From: JAVBJN01 sp031546985 | Lineage (GTDB): Bacteria > Bacteroidota > Bacteroidia > Chitinophagales > Chitinophagaceae | Reading direction: 5' to 3' | Assembly (NCBI GenBank): GCA_031546985.1 | Contig: JAVBJN010000030.1 | Location: 1 to 49,170 of the forward strand | Length of the DNA stretch: 49,170 bases | Part shown: positions 1 to 7,163 of the stretch, one piece after another | How the letters are laid out: each line of letters starts with the position of its first letter | How positions within the stretch are numbered: the first letter of the stretch is position 1 | Notes under the pieces: generated by a model | Database searches by the model: none | The model's input: the letters and a program-made list of their open reading frames with translations, nothing else | Told to the model about the DNA's origin: nothing | Program-made: the position numbers and the translations under genes

Positions 1-385
1 GGGTAAGGATAGCACCGCTGCCCAGCAGGGTCATGTCTTTGCCCGGCAATTGTTTTAACCTCGCCAGCTCTTCAACCATATTGCTGCTGATAACGGTGGT
101 TTTGTGCCAATCCGGGTTTTTGAGTGTTTTGGAAAACACGATTTTTTCGGCGCTGTTCATGCCTTTGGCTACTTCGGGATCGTTTTGCAAAGCCATATCG
201 GTAGGCCAGTAGCTGGCCATAAAATCGTAGGTTTTGCGGCCAAACAATAAAATATTGCCCAGCTTAACCATCTCAGCGGCATACTGGTTGCCTTCTTCAT
301 CGTGCGGGTGCCAGCTAATGTCTTCGCCAGCGCCTTTGTAGTACCCATCAAGGGTTATAAATACAAATGCGGTAATCTTTCTCAT
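1..385 (-). CDS. Dihydrofolate reductase-like (RibD C-terminal domain) protein, 3' end cut off
   Basis: The reading frame starts at an ATG at 385 and runs off the left edge, giving 128 visible residues. The N-terminus MRKITAFVFITLDGYYKG is the usual opening of the small RibD/DHFR-fold reductases common in Bacteroidota. The LLFGRKTYDFMASYWP stretch (about residues 45-60), the KIVFSKTL segment and the LLGSGAILT glycine motif near the visible end match the NADPH-binding fold. The family is related to the reductase half of RibD and to DHFR, but the stand-alone proteins usually have no known substrate. The C-terminal third lies outside the window. It is on the same strand as the GyrI-like gene just upstream (28 bp gap), so the two are probably co-transcribed. 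Confidence 0.85.
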   Translation of the reverse strand, partial: MRKITAFVFITLDGYYKGAGEDISWHPHDEEGNQYAAEMVKLGNILLFGRKTYDFMASYWPTDMALQNDPEVAKGMNSAEKIVFSKTLKNPDWHKTTVISSNMVEELARLKQLPGKDMTLLGSGAILT

Positions 386-413
386 GCTTGTAGGTTGAAG
401 GGGTTTTAGAATA

Positions 414-824
414 TTAATCAGCCTTACGGATCATGCAAATCATATCCTTATCGCTGGTATACCATTCTACGCAATAGCCGTTGGGATCGAGGCCAGGCAA
501 GGCCAGCAGGGTTTTAAAAGCGCGGTCTACACTGGCAATGTCTTTCATATAATCGTGCAACGCCAGGCTTACATATTCGCCTTTGGGCAGCACTAAGGTG
601 TGCAGGTTTAATTTTTCGGCTTCGCCGGGTTGTAATTCTTCGGCCGCGGCGCGGTACACAATACCACCGCCGTTTTCGGGGCGGGAAATACCAAAATACC
701 TGCGTTCGGTAGTAAAGGGTATCATGCTGTGGAGCTTCTGGTGGGCTTCCAGGATGCCATCGGGAAAAGAAGCAGCGGTAACGTAAAAGACTTTAACGTC
801 GTTGTTGAGGGTTTGGGTTTCCAT
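414..824 (-). CDS. GyrI-like / AraC effector-binding domain protein
   Basis: This 136-residue cytoplasmic protein has the layout of stand-alone GyrI-like small-molecule-binding domains: an early beta strand VKVFYVTAASFP, a central LPKGEYVSLALHDY segment (about residues 79-92) and a C-terminal YCVEWYTSDKDMICMIR strand. In the family this fold is the ligand-sensing half of BmrR/Rob-type regulators. Alone it may bind or sequester small molecules. There is no DNA-binding domain here. The reductase-like gene follows 28 bp downstream on the same strand, and a perfect 16-bp palindrome lies 47 bp upstream of the start. Family assignment is from motif layout only; the ligand is unknown. Confidence 0.6.
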   Translation of the reverse strand: METQTLNNDVKVFYVTAASFPDGILEAHQKLHSMIPFTTERRYFGISRPENGGGIVYRAAAEELQPGEAEKLNLHTLVLPKGEYVSLALHDYMKDIASVDRAFKTLLALPGLDPNGYCVEWYTSDKDMICMIRKAD

Positions 825-870
825 AACGGGTCGATTAAGATGAGGAACAAGGCTTCAATGCAAATTTGCG

Positions 871-886
871 CAATTGGTACCAATTG
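871..886. promoter_or_regulatory. Perfect 16-bp palindrome, candidate operator
   Basis: CAATTGGTACCAATTG is a perfect inverted repeat, with a second perfect 10-bp palindrome (GCAAATTTGC) at 860-869 directly beside it. Both lie 36-62 bp upstream of the start of the GyrI-like gene, where a repressor or activator site would be expected. Which regulator would bind it is not visible in the window. Confidence 0.4.
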
Positions 887-954
887 ACCTATGGTAAATA
901 CCGACAAATGCGGGGCAGATAGCGACACCCTTATAAAAACCCAAACCTAACAAG

Positions 955-2034
955 CTAGTACTGCGTACGGAGGAAGGTATGCTTAGCATCCACTTCCATC
1001 TTATTATCATTAAACCAAATTACAAAAGCTTTAAGCTTTTCTTCATTTTTCACTGCCCAAGCTTTAAATTCGGCCTCATTTCCCTTCTTTAATATCCAGT
1101 AGTTATAAGCTTCAAAATGACCTGCCTTAGCAACCTTTTGCTGGTAATCGAACAACATATTCGGGTAATCCTTAGCATTATTTCCTTTTAAATAAAAATC
1201 AAGGAACTTAGTACGTATACGGTTTAAGGCTGCGATCGTGATATTCTTTTCATCCATTGAGGCCAGTAACATTTGCATTTCGTAGACTGAAGCAAAAGGC
1301 AATTTGGCCTTCTTATTGGATGCCGCATTAATGATCTGTGTGTCGAAGAAGCTGATGCTGGCAGAAGTATCTGATGTATGTTTAATCTCGCTTTTATACG
1401 TATCATACAATGACTTGCTAATCTCTTCCGTTCGTTTTGAAAGACGTTCCATATTTACGAAAATCTCTCCGTACAGCAGCCCCCATCCTTCTTCCGTTGA
1501 ACTCAGAAAGAGTTTTGCTGCTCTATAATAGTTCGATGGAAAACCTGGATCTACGGCAATTCCCTTTTCATAAAGAACCAGTGCTTCATCATATTCTTTT
1601 TGAAGCAACTTCATGTTGCCCAACTCAAGGTATAACTCACCCGATTTAGGAAATTTCTTGAGTCCATCATTATATGTTGTGATCGCTTTTTCAGGATTCT
1701 TAAGATAATCATAGTTATTACCCAATGATGAGTATACGCTGGCGTCCACATCCTTATGCTTCAATAAAGGTTCTAGTATTTCAACCGCCTTTTTATATTC
1801 TTCTTTAGCAGTATAAGTGTAGGCCATCTCGTAAGGGTATATCATATTGGACGGGTCTAGTTTGCAGGCTTCGTTTAGAAGTATCAATGCTTCGTCGTAT
1901 TTCCCTTCATCATCTTCCAATTTGATTGCCTCATTAGCCTTGGCTTTCGCCAATTCTTTATTATTCTGCCCTTGCGCGGTTGGAGCAGAAGCCAGCAACG
2001 CCAATAGGCCAATACCTGTGGCTATCCTTTTCAT
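955..2034 (-). CDS. Secreted tetratricopeptide-repeat protein
   Basis: The frame is open from 2145, but the ATG at 2034 (MKRIATGIGLLALLASAPTAQG) gives a clean signal peptide, so I take that start; the product is 359 residues. Residues 30-175 contain tandem TPR units, with recurring patterns such as EGKYDEALILLNEACKLDPS, KEYDEALVLYEKGIAVDPG and EKAITTYNDGLKKFP. The C-terminal half is alpha-helical with no repeat that I recognise. TPR proteins are protein-interaction scaffolds. The signal peptide places this one in the periplasm, but no partner is indicated: the flanking genes are a divergent lipoprotein and the GyrI-like gene. Confidence 0.8.
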   Translation of the reverse strand: MKRIATGIGLLALLASAPTAQGQNNKELAKAKANEAIKLEDDEGKYDEALILLNEACKLDPSNMIYPYEMAYTYTAKEEYKKAVEILEPLLKHKDVDASVYSSLGNNYDYLKNPEKAITTYNDGLKKFPKSGELYLELGNMKLLQKEYDEALVLYEKGIAVDPGFPSNYYRAAKLFLSSTEEGWGLLYGEIFVNMERLSKRTEEISKSLYDTYKSEIKHTSDTSASISFFDTQIINAASNKKAKLPFASVYEMQMLLASMDEKNITIAALNRIRTKFLDFYLKGNNAKDYPNMLFDYQQKVAKAGHFEAYNYWILKKGNEAEFKAWAVKNEEKLKAFVIWFNDNKMEVDAKHTFLRTQY

Positions 2035-2184
2035 AAAACCAGTAATTATATTAAACAATAAGCAATAAATATAATATACAGAAAACTCAAAAACATACTT
2101 TAATTGGCTAATAATTATCAGCTCACGAATTAATCCCACCCTCAAATGATTTACATTAGCTAAAGAATAACCACCCTCCTACAC

Positions 2185-2670
2185 ATGAAACGTTTCCCAT
2201 CTTTTTTGCTGATTTTTTTGTGCTTTATGGCCGCATCTTCCTGCACCAGCTCTAAATACGTGCTCAAAGACTATAAACCCGACGATCAAGAACTGTACAA
2301 TACCATTCTGCAACTCGATAGCGCTTTCTTTGGCGCTTACAATACCTGCGCTACCAACCTCGATCTTTACGCTTCCTTCTATTCGGAAAACATAGAATTC
2401 TACCATGATAATGGTGGACTAATGACTTCTAAAACCGACATTGTGGAAAGCACCCGCAAAAACATTTGTGGTAAGGTAACCCGCCAATTGGTCAAAGGTA
2501 GTGTGGAAGTATACCCCGTTAAGGATTTTGGCGCAATAGAAATAGGCTACCATACTTTCTGGAACCATGCAGAAGCCAACAGCAAACCTTCGCGCCCGGG
2601 CCGTTTTGTAATCATATGGCAACTGGAAAACAAGGAGTGGAAAATTCGCCGGGTGGTTAGTTTGCATTAG
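2185..2670 (+). CDS. NTF2-like (SnoaL/DUF4440-type) lipoprotein
   Basis: This 161-residue protein starts with a lipoprotein signal peptide; MAASSC supplies the lipobox, with Cys20 as the lipidation site. The rest fits the NTF2-like alpha+beta cone fold: an N-terminal helix (DQELYNTILQLDSAFFGAYN), then DLYASFYSENIEFYHDNGG, and a closing RFVIIWQLENKEWKIRRVVSLH strand pair. In DUF4440 proteins this fold forms a small pocket, and most members have no assigned activity. It is transcribed divergently from the TPR protein and followed by a repeat-rich intergenic stretch. Confidence 0.75.
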   Translation: MKRFPSFLLIFLCFMAASSCTSSKYVLKDYKPDDQELYNTILQLDSAFFGAYNTCATNLDLYASFYSENIEFYHDNGGLMTSKTDIVESTRKNICGKVTRQLVKGSVEVYPVKDFGAIEIGYHTFWNHAEANSKPSRPGRFVIIWQLENKEWKIRRVVSLH

Positions 2671-2671
2671 A

Positions 2672-2820
2672 GGATTGCGAATTGGCGAATTACGGATTGC
2701 GGATTGACGGATTCGCGGATTGCGGATTGGCGAATTAAGCGGAGGTCACTGAGCCTGTCGAAGTGTCGAAGCCCGGATTACGAATTGACGGATTACGGAT
2801 TGCGAATACCGACGGCTGAG
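2672..2820. repeat. Degenerate short direct repeats of GGATTGCGGATT type
   Basis: The sequence iterates short units such as GCGAATTGGCGAATTACGG, GGATTGCGGATTGACGG and GATTACGGATTGCGAAT, with 7-8 bp sub-units (CGGATTG, CGAATTG) in loose succession. A run at 2672-2737 and another at 2773-2808 flank a copy of the CTGAGCCTGTCGAAG repeat. There is no open frame or stable hairpin comparable to a gene or terminator. It looks like intergenic repetitive filler. Confidence 0.6.
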
Positions 2821-2920
2821 CTTCGGTAAATGAACCCGTCGAAGTTGTCGAAGGGAGGTCACTGAGCTTGTCGAAGGGAGGTTCCTGAGCCCCGCATGGG
2901 CGGGACAGGCATTGTCGAAG
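2742..2920. repeat. Cluster of dispersed CTGAGCYTGTCGAAG intergenic repeats
   Basis: Copies of the 15-mer core CTGAGC(C/T)TGTCGAAG lie at 2749-2763 and 2862-2876. Shorter TGTCGAAG or CGTCGAAG fragments lie between and after them. In the last unit (2884-2920) a GC-rich block with an internal CCCGCATGGGCGGG inverted repeat separates the CTGAGC half from the TTGTCGAAG half. The same core recurs at 7960-7998 in another intergenic region, so this is a dispersed family, not a local tandem array. Confidence 0.7.
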
Positions 2921-2965
2921 GGCCGACGCGAGTAATCTCCCCATCATGTTGCTCCCAAACAGATC

Positions 2966-4060
2966 TTAGCTGCCGTATTCCGCTTTAAGCCTGCGCAGAA
3001 AATTCCTGAAGCCATCGGTTGCTTCGGTGGTAGCAGTATTCATAAAAACGATGTAAGCGATATGCCTCTTGCGGTCTATAGAAACATAGGCAAAATAAGT
3101 ACCTGCCGAGCCCGAATGGCTGGAAAATTCTTTGCCACCGTCATAAACATTGGCCCAGCCCATAGCATAGTATGGCATGCCTTTGTGCAAAGAGGTATAG
3201 GTTTTGGCTTTGAGGTAATTGTTCTTGCCTTCTAGCCCACTCATGTTGAGCTGAATGAATTTGATATAATCGGGTAAGGTAAAATTCAAATCACCCGCAG
3301 GTTCCATACCATCCAGCCGGTAAGTGGTAGAAGAGGGTACGGGTTCCAGGTTTCCGTTTTCGAGCACATGACCCCAGGTTTCTTTTTTCAGTTGGTTATC
3401 TGGCCAGGAAAATCCCGCCTGGATATGCAGATCGCGGTTAAAAACATCGAGCACCATATCTTCCCAACTTTGACCAGCGGCTTTTTCGAGCATTAAAGCA
3501 GCCAGCACATACCCCGCATTGGAATACGTATAATGCGCTGCTGTATCGATCACCACAGGAGACAACGTAAGCACATATTTAGCCAACTCCATTCTTTTTT
3601 CCTGGTGCGTTCCTTTTAATTCGGGCATATCCTTGCCTTCGGCATCGTCGGTAAACGGTTGGATGCACGCCCGGTGCGAGAGCAGTTGTTGTAAAGTGAT
3701 GTTGTAATACGCAGGATTCGCCATCTTTTTCCAGCCGGGGTACAGATCAAAGAATCGGGTACTCCATTTCAGCTTTTTCTCTTCTACATATTTGCCCGCA
3801 ATAAAAGCGGTCATGGCTTTGGTATTGGACCCAATATGAAACCGGTCGGTTATGGCAGCAGTATCGGGCAGGTTTACCGAATGGTGCCCTACAAATGCCA
3901 TTTCCAGTATACTATCTGTAGTGATCACGGCGTAAGCCAACTCCGGAATATGGGCTTGCCTGCATATAGAATCGGCCAGGGCTGCATGGCGTTGCGCCTG
4001 TGCCTGCATATGGCAAAAGCCCAGCATTGCCAATAACACGGTTAAGGTTTTTATGCTCAT
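2966..4060 (-). CDS. Serine hydrolase, class C beta-lactamase family
   Basis: This 364-residue secreted protein has an N-terminal signal peptide ending near AQAQ (residues 20-23). The penicillin-binding fold motifs are visible: SxxK as Ser78-Asn-Thr-Lys81 in FHIGSNTKAMTA, YxN as Tyr179-Ser-Asn181 in YTYSNAGYV, and a late HSG in SSHSGSAGTYF. Family members include beta-lactamases, D-Ala-D-Ala peptidases and esterases; these motifs cannot tell them apart, so antibiotic resistance should not be assumed. It is monocistronic, with a repeat-containing spacer downstream. A second relative sits at 19436-20512. Confidence 0.85.
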   Translation of the reverse strand: MSIKTLTVLLAMLGFCHMQAQAQRHAALADSICRQAHIPELAYAVITTDSILEMAFVGHHSVNLPDTAAITDRFHIGSNTKAMTAFIAGKYVEEKKLKWSTRFFDLYPGWKKMANPAYYNITLQQLLSHRACIQPFTDDAEGKDMPELKGTHQEKRMELAKYVLTLSPVVIDTAAHYTYSNAGYVLAALMLEKAAGQSWEDMVLDVFNRDLHIQAGFSWPDNQLKKETWGHVLENGNLEPVPSSTTYRLDGMEPAGDLNFTLPDYIKFIQLNMSGLEGKNNYLKAKTYTSLHKGMPYYAMGWANVYDGGKEFSSHSGSAGTYFAYVSIDRKRHIAYIVFMNTATTEATDGFRNFLRRLKAEYGS

Positions 4061-4188
4061 AGCTGGGTGGTTAATCCGTCATACAATATAAGCCTTTCCT
4101 CGGGAGTATACATCCCGGCAGAGGATCTAACTTATTGAGATCCTGCTTTCGCTCGTACCGCACGCCGCAGGATGACAAATGCTGCTAC

Positions 4189-4213
4189 AAAAAAAGGAAG
4201 CATTGCTGCTTCC
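4189..4213 (-). terminator. Rho-independent terminator of the PhnB-like gene
   Basis: The arms GGAAGCA (4196-4202) and TGCTTCC (4207-4213) enclose a TTGC loop. Read on the minus strand, the stem is followed at once by seven T residues (4195-4189). It sits 28 bp past the stop of the PhnB-like gene. Confidence 0.75.
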
Positions 4214-4241
4214 CTTCGTTATAACACATTCATACCGGTTA

Positions 4242-4673
4242 TTATCCTTTCGCGTTGGTGTCGTGGTTGATCATCCAGCTCACACCGTATTTATCTTTAA
4301 AGTTGCCGAAATAGGCACCCCAGAACGTGTCTTGCAGCGGCATTTCAACTTCGCCGCCTTCTGATAAGCCGTTAAACAGGCGATCGGCCTCTTCGCGGGT
4401 TTCGGGATGCAGGGACAGGTGCATGTTGTTGCCTTCATTCAGCTTATGGCCCATAGATGGAATAATGTCCGAAGCCATTAACGTGGTGTGGCTGTCAATA
4501 GGCAAAGCAATGTGCATCACACGGTTTCTTTCGTTCTCCGGCAATTTATCGCCATCGGGCATTTCGTGCATTTTGTTGATGTCCGAAAACTCGCCGCCAA
4601 ATACGGATTTGTAAAAAGTGAAAGCTTCTTCGGCCTTGCCATCAAAGTTCAGATAGGGATTCATTTTTGCCAT
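4242..4673 (-). CDS. PhnB-like VOC family protein
   Basis: This 143-residue protein has a vicinal-oxygen-chelate fold of the PhnB/3-demethylubiquinone-methyltransferase-like type. Its opening MAKMNPYLNFDGKAEEAFTF, the FYKSVFGGEF segment, VMHIALPIDSHTTLMASD and the final WGAYFGNFKDKYGVSWMIN are typical of the family. Despite the family name, most members have no proven enzymatic activity. It is monocistronic with its own terminator, and a TAACTTTG promoter-like box lies about 60 bp upstream. No pathway partner is nearby. Confidence 0.85.
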   Translation of the reverse strand: MAKMNPYLNFDGKAEEAFTFYKSVFGGEFSDINKMHEMPDGDKLPENERNRVMHIALPIDSHTTLMASDIIPSMGHKLNEGNNMHLSLHPETREEADRLFNGLSEGGEVEMPLQDTFWGAYFGNFKDKYGVSWMINHDTNAKG

Positions 4674-4734
4674 GGTGATCTGTTTTTATGTTTATAAGTA
4701 AATAAATGAAATTTGGTTAACCGGGTGGTGATTG

Positions 4735-4742
4735 CAAAGTTA
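4735..4742 (-). promoter_or_regulatory. Candidate -7 promoter box of the PhnB-like gene
   Basis: Read on the minus strand the sequence is TAACTTTG, a full match to the Bacteroidota -7 consensus TAnnTTTG. It lies 62 bp upstream of the start at 4673. I could not find a convincing -33 TTTG at the usual spacing, so this is tentative. Confidence 0.3.
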
Positions 4743-4821
4743 TCTATTCATGAAATCGCCGCCATAGATGGTACCTGTTTTGGTGCCGCGTCAAAAATAT
4801 GGAAATTAATTAGCAAAATAC

Positions 4822-4829
4822 TAATTTTG
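4822..4829 (+). promoter_or_regulatory. Candidate -7 promoter box immediately before the DUF763 gene
   Basis: TAATTTTG matches TAnnTTTG and ends 5 bp before the ATG. It is also one arm of an imperfect inverted repeat, TAGCAAAAT (4811-4819) against ATTTTGTTA (4824-4832). It could be an operator instead of, or as well as, a promoter. Confidence 0.3.
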
Positions 4830-4834
4830 TTAGC

Positions 4835-6049
4835 ATGAAAAGATCAGGTGCTGCAGATCTCCCGTTACACTATGGTTATGTACCCAAGTGGCTGGCCGAC
4901 CGTATGGCTATGCTGGGGCTGGCTATTACCGAATCTATCCTTATGGAATACGGGCACCTCGAATTTCTGAAACGTATGAGCGATCCATTCTGGTTCCAGA
5001 GCTTTGGCGCGGTGATGGGCATGGACTGGCATTCATCCGGCATTACCACTTCGGTGATGGGGGCGTTAAAAAAAGCCATTAATCCCCATTCCCGCGAGCT
5101 GGGTTTGTACCTCTGCGGCGGTAAAGGAAAGTTTTCGAAAGAAGCACCCAATGAGTTGCTTAAAGTAGCCGAGCTAACCGGGCTTAATGGCGCAGAGCTG
5201 GTAAGGTGCAGCAAACTGAGCGCCAAAGTAGACAACACTGCGGTGCAGGATGGCTACCAACTGTACATGCACAATTTTATCGTAAGCGATAAAGGCGACT
5301 GGTCGGTGATACAGCAAGGCATGTGCGCGGCCAACCATATGGCCCGGCGCTACCACTGGCACTCGGGACGGGTAAACTCTTTTGTAGAAACACCCCACAG
5401 TGCGGTATGTGGTGTAAACCAGGGCGCCATCCTTAACCTGACAGCGACAGAAGCCCATACTGCGCGTGCGGGCATTGTATCGCTCACCCACGAAAAGCCA
5501 GAACTGATGATGCAGGAAATACAGCACCTGCTCATGCCCTCGCGCCACGAACTGCGCAGCGAAGATGTAGACCTCAAAAGGCTGGGCACTGTGCTGTGGC
5601 TGGCCAACGAACACCAGACTTCTAATTTTGAGGAATTATTACTGCTACAGGGTGTTGGCCCCAGAACCCTGCAATCCTTAACCCTGGTGAGTGAGGTTAT
5701 ACATGGCACCCCATCGCGGTTTAAAGACCCGGCCAGGTTTGCGTTTGCACATGGTGGTAAAGACGGGCATCCATTTCCGGTGCCTATTAAAGTATATGAC
5801 GAAACCATCAGCACTTTGCAAAATGCTGTACACAAAGCCAAAATAGGCCAGAGCGATAAGCAGCAAGCCATTAAAAGTCTGCATACCCTGGCAGCCAGAG
5901 CCGAGAAAGATTTTATACCCAACGAACAGTTCGATGCACTGATCGAAAAAGAAAGAAATGAATCGTGGCGCTATGGCGGCAGAACCGTTTTTGGCGAGGC
6001 CAAACCACCCGAAAATAACCGGAAGGGATTGCAGTTGCGGTTATTCTAA
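4835..6049 (+). CDS. DUF763 family protein
   Basis: This 404-residue cytoplasmic protein matches the DUF763 family (COG1415-like), which is widespread in archaea and thermophiles. Recognisable parts are the start MKRSGAADLPLHYGYVPKWL, the LGLYLCGGKGKFSKEAP segment, QLYMHNFIVSDKGDWSVIQQG (about residues 143-163) and RRYHWHSGRVNSFVETPHS. A helix-hairpin-helix-like LLLLQGVGPRTLQSLTLVSE (about residues 267-286) suggests nucleic-acid contact. The DUF763 function is unknown to me; a nucleic-acid role is only inferred. Length is normal for the family, and it is monocistronic. A TAATTTTG box ends 5 bp before the ATG, so if that promoter is real the mRNA would be nearly leaderless. Confidence 0.85.
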   Translation: MKRSGAADLPLHYGYVPKWLADRMAMLGLAITESILMEYGHLEFLKRMSDPFWFQSFGAVMGMDWHSSGITTSVMGALKKAINPHSRELGLYLCGGKGKFSKEAPNELLKVAELTGLNGAELVRCSKLSAKVDNTAVQDGYQLYMHNFIVSDKGDWSVIQQGMCAANHMARRYHWHSGRVNSFVETPHSAVCGVNQGAILNLTATEAHTARAGIVSLTHEKPELMMQEIQHLLMPSRHELRSEDVDLKRLGTVLWLANEHQTSNFEELLLLQGVGPRTLQSLTLVSEVIHGTPSRFKDPARFAFAHGGKDGHPFPVPIKVYDETISTLQNAVHKAKIGQSDKQQAIKSLHTLAARAEKDFIPNEQFDALIEKERNESWRYGGRTVFGEAKPPENNRKGLQLRLF

Positions 6050-6125
6050 CGCCTCCCTTCCCGGTATCCTTTTAGCCGTTCCTGCACACTTGAAATACAT
6101 AATTTCCGGTTCTTTTTTATTTTAT

Positions 6126-6146
6126 GTAGTCAACTACGTATCTTTG
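6126..6146 (+). promoter_or_regulatory. Promoter box with overlapping MarR-type operator candidate
   Basis: GTAGT-CA-ACTAC (6126-6137) is an inverted repeat with 5-bp arms. Two bases further on comes TATCTTTG (6139-6146), a full match to the Bacteroidota -7 box TAnnTTTG, 17 bp before the ATG of the GNAT gene. The second gene of this operon encodes a MarR-type regulator, and MarR proteins typically bind short inverted repeats overlapping their own promoter. The regulator-site pairing is inference. Confidence 0.5.
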
Positions 6147-6163
6147 AACATAAATAGTGAAAG

Positions 6164-6658
6164 ATGGAAAACAAATTTGCAATCCAGCCCGTTCATACGG
6201 CCCAGGGCCAGCAGGCAATAGATCTTATTTTACCCATTCAGCAAATCGAATTTAATGTAGCGGTAACACTGGCAGACCAGCCCGACCTACAGGATATAGA
6301 CCGCTATTACCACCAGGATGGCGGCGGATTCTGGGGTGTGCAGCATGAGGGGCAATTGATAGGCACGATTGCCCTTTTAGCGATCGGGCACCACAGCGGC
6401 GCTATCCGCAAAATGTTTGTGCACAAAGATTTCAGAGGTAAAGAACAGGGCATTGCCCAGCAGCTTTTTGAAACCCTGGTGCGTTATTGCCGCGAACAAG
6501 GCATTACAGATCTGTACCTGGGCACTGTGCATGTGCTCAAAGCTGCGCAGCGGTTTTATGAAAGAAACGGTTTTGAAAAAATTGCGCAGCAAGACCTGCC
6601 CGACTACTTTCCCCGCATGGCGGCCGATGATGTATTTTATCATTTACATGTAGGCTAA
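6164..6658 (+). CDS. GNAT family N-acetyltransferase
   Basis: This 164-residue cytoplasmic acetyltransferase transfers acetyl from acetyl-CoA to an unknown amine. The acetyl-CoA-binding motif A is seen around residues 84-110: AIRKMFVHKDFRGKEQGIAQQLFETL, of which the RGKEQG part is the pyrophosphate loop. Motif B follows as LYLGTVHVLKAAQRFYERNGFEKI. The stop is 5 bp before the ATG of a MarR regulator, a pairing known elsewhere (also as MarR-GNAT fusions), so the enzyme is probably under that regulator's control. The substrate cannot be read from the sequence. Confidence 0.85.
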   Translation: MENKFAIQPVHTAQGQQAIDLILPIQQIEFNVAVTLADQPDLQDIDRYYHQDGGGFWGVQHEGQLIGTIALLAIGHHSGAIRKMFVHKDFRGKEQGIAQQLFETLVRYCREQGITDLYLGTVHVLKAAQRFYERNGFEKIAQQDLPDYFPRMAADDVFYHLHVG

Positions 6659-6663
6659 TATTT

Positions 6664-7143
6664 ATGAACACTATTGACGAATCGGGCATACTGGCCATTG
6701 CCACAAGGCTGCAACGCCTGAGCGAAATGCTGCGCAAAGATGGCCAGCTTATTTATAAGGCATACGGCTTGGCTTTTGAGCCCAAATGGTTTCCGGTAAT
6801 CTATTGCCTGCACAACCAACCGGGCCTGAGTGTAGTGGCATTGGCGGCAGAGATTGGCTATACGCACCCTTCTACCATATCCTTGCTTAAAGAGCTGGAA
6901 AAGGAGAAACTGGTGCGGTCTAAAAAAGATAAGAACGACGAACGGAAACGCCTGCTGCACCTTACCGAAAAAGGCACCGCAATGATCGAAAAAATGAAAC
7001 CGGTATGGCAGGTGGTTACACTGGCGCTCACCGACCTGACCAATACGCCCAATAACCTGATGCTGGCTATTACAGAAGTAGAAGCCGCTTTAAAGCAGAA
7101 ATCCTTTTTGGACCGGGCTATGGAAATTCAATCCGATTTGTAA
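6664..7143 (+). CDS. MarR family transcriptional regulator
   Basis: This 159-residue winged-helix dimer is of the MarR type. The DNA-recognition region is visible as VVALAAEIGYTHPSTISLLKELEKE (about residues 57-81), followed by the wing KKDKNDERKRLLHLTEKG. Helical N- and C-terminal parts would form the dimer interface. It is the second gene of a GNAT-MarR-ankyrin unit, with a 5-bp gap before and a 20-bp gap after. The inverted repeat over the operon promoter (6126-6137) is a natural candidate target for autoregulation. The inducing ligand is unknown. Confidence 0.9.
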   Translation: MNTIDESGILAIATRLQRLSEMLRKDGQLIYKAYGLAFEPKWFPVIYCLHNQPGLSVVALAAEIGYTHPSTISLLKELEKEKLVRSKKDKNDERKRLLHLTEKGTAMIEKMKPVWQVVTLALTDLTNTPNNLMLAITEVEAALKQKSFLDRAMEIQSDL

Positions 7144-7163
7144 ACACCCTTGCGCAACAAAGC

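Noticed and set aside
2672..2940. CRISPR-like repeat array
   Set aside because: The units are short, degenerate and unequally spaced, with no spacers of constant length and no cas genes nearby.
2966..4060. Antibiotic-resistance beta-lactamase
   Set aside because: The SxxK and YxN motifs are shared by peptidases and esterases of the same fold, and nothing in the sequence indicates lactamase activity.
4140..4173. ATCCTGC/GCAGGAT hairpin near the PhnB-like gene
   Set aside because: The arms are only 7 bp with a 20-base loop and no T-run; the stronger terminator at 4189-4213 already serves this gene.
5350..5922. Open frame of 190 codons on the minus strand inside the DUF763 gene
   Set aside because: Antisense shadow of a conserved gene; its translation is Cys/Ser/Leu-rich and resembles nothing.
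6018..6065. Terminator after the DUF763 gene formed by ACCGGAAGGGA and TCCCTTCCCGGT
   Set aside because: One arm is within the coding sequence, pairing needs a bulge, and the loop is about 25 bases, so the structure is weak.
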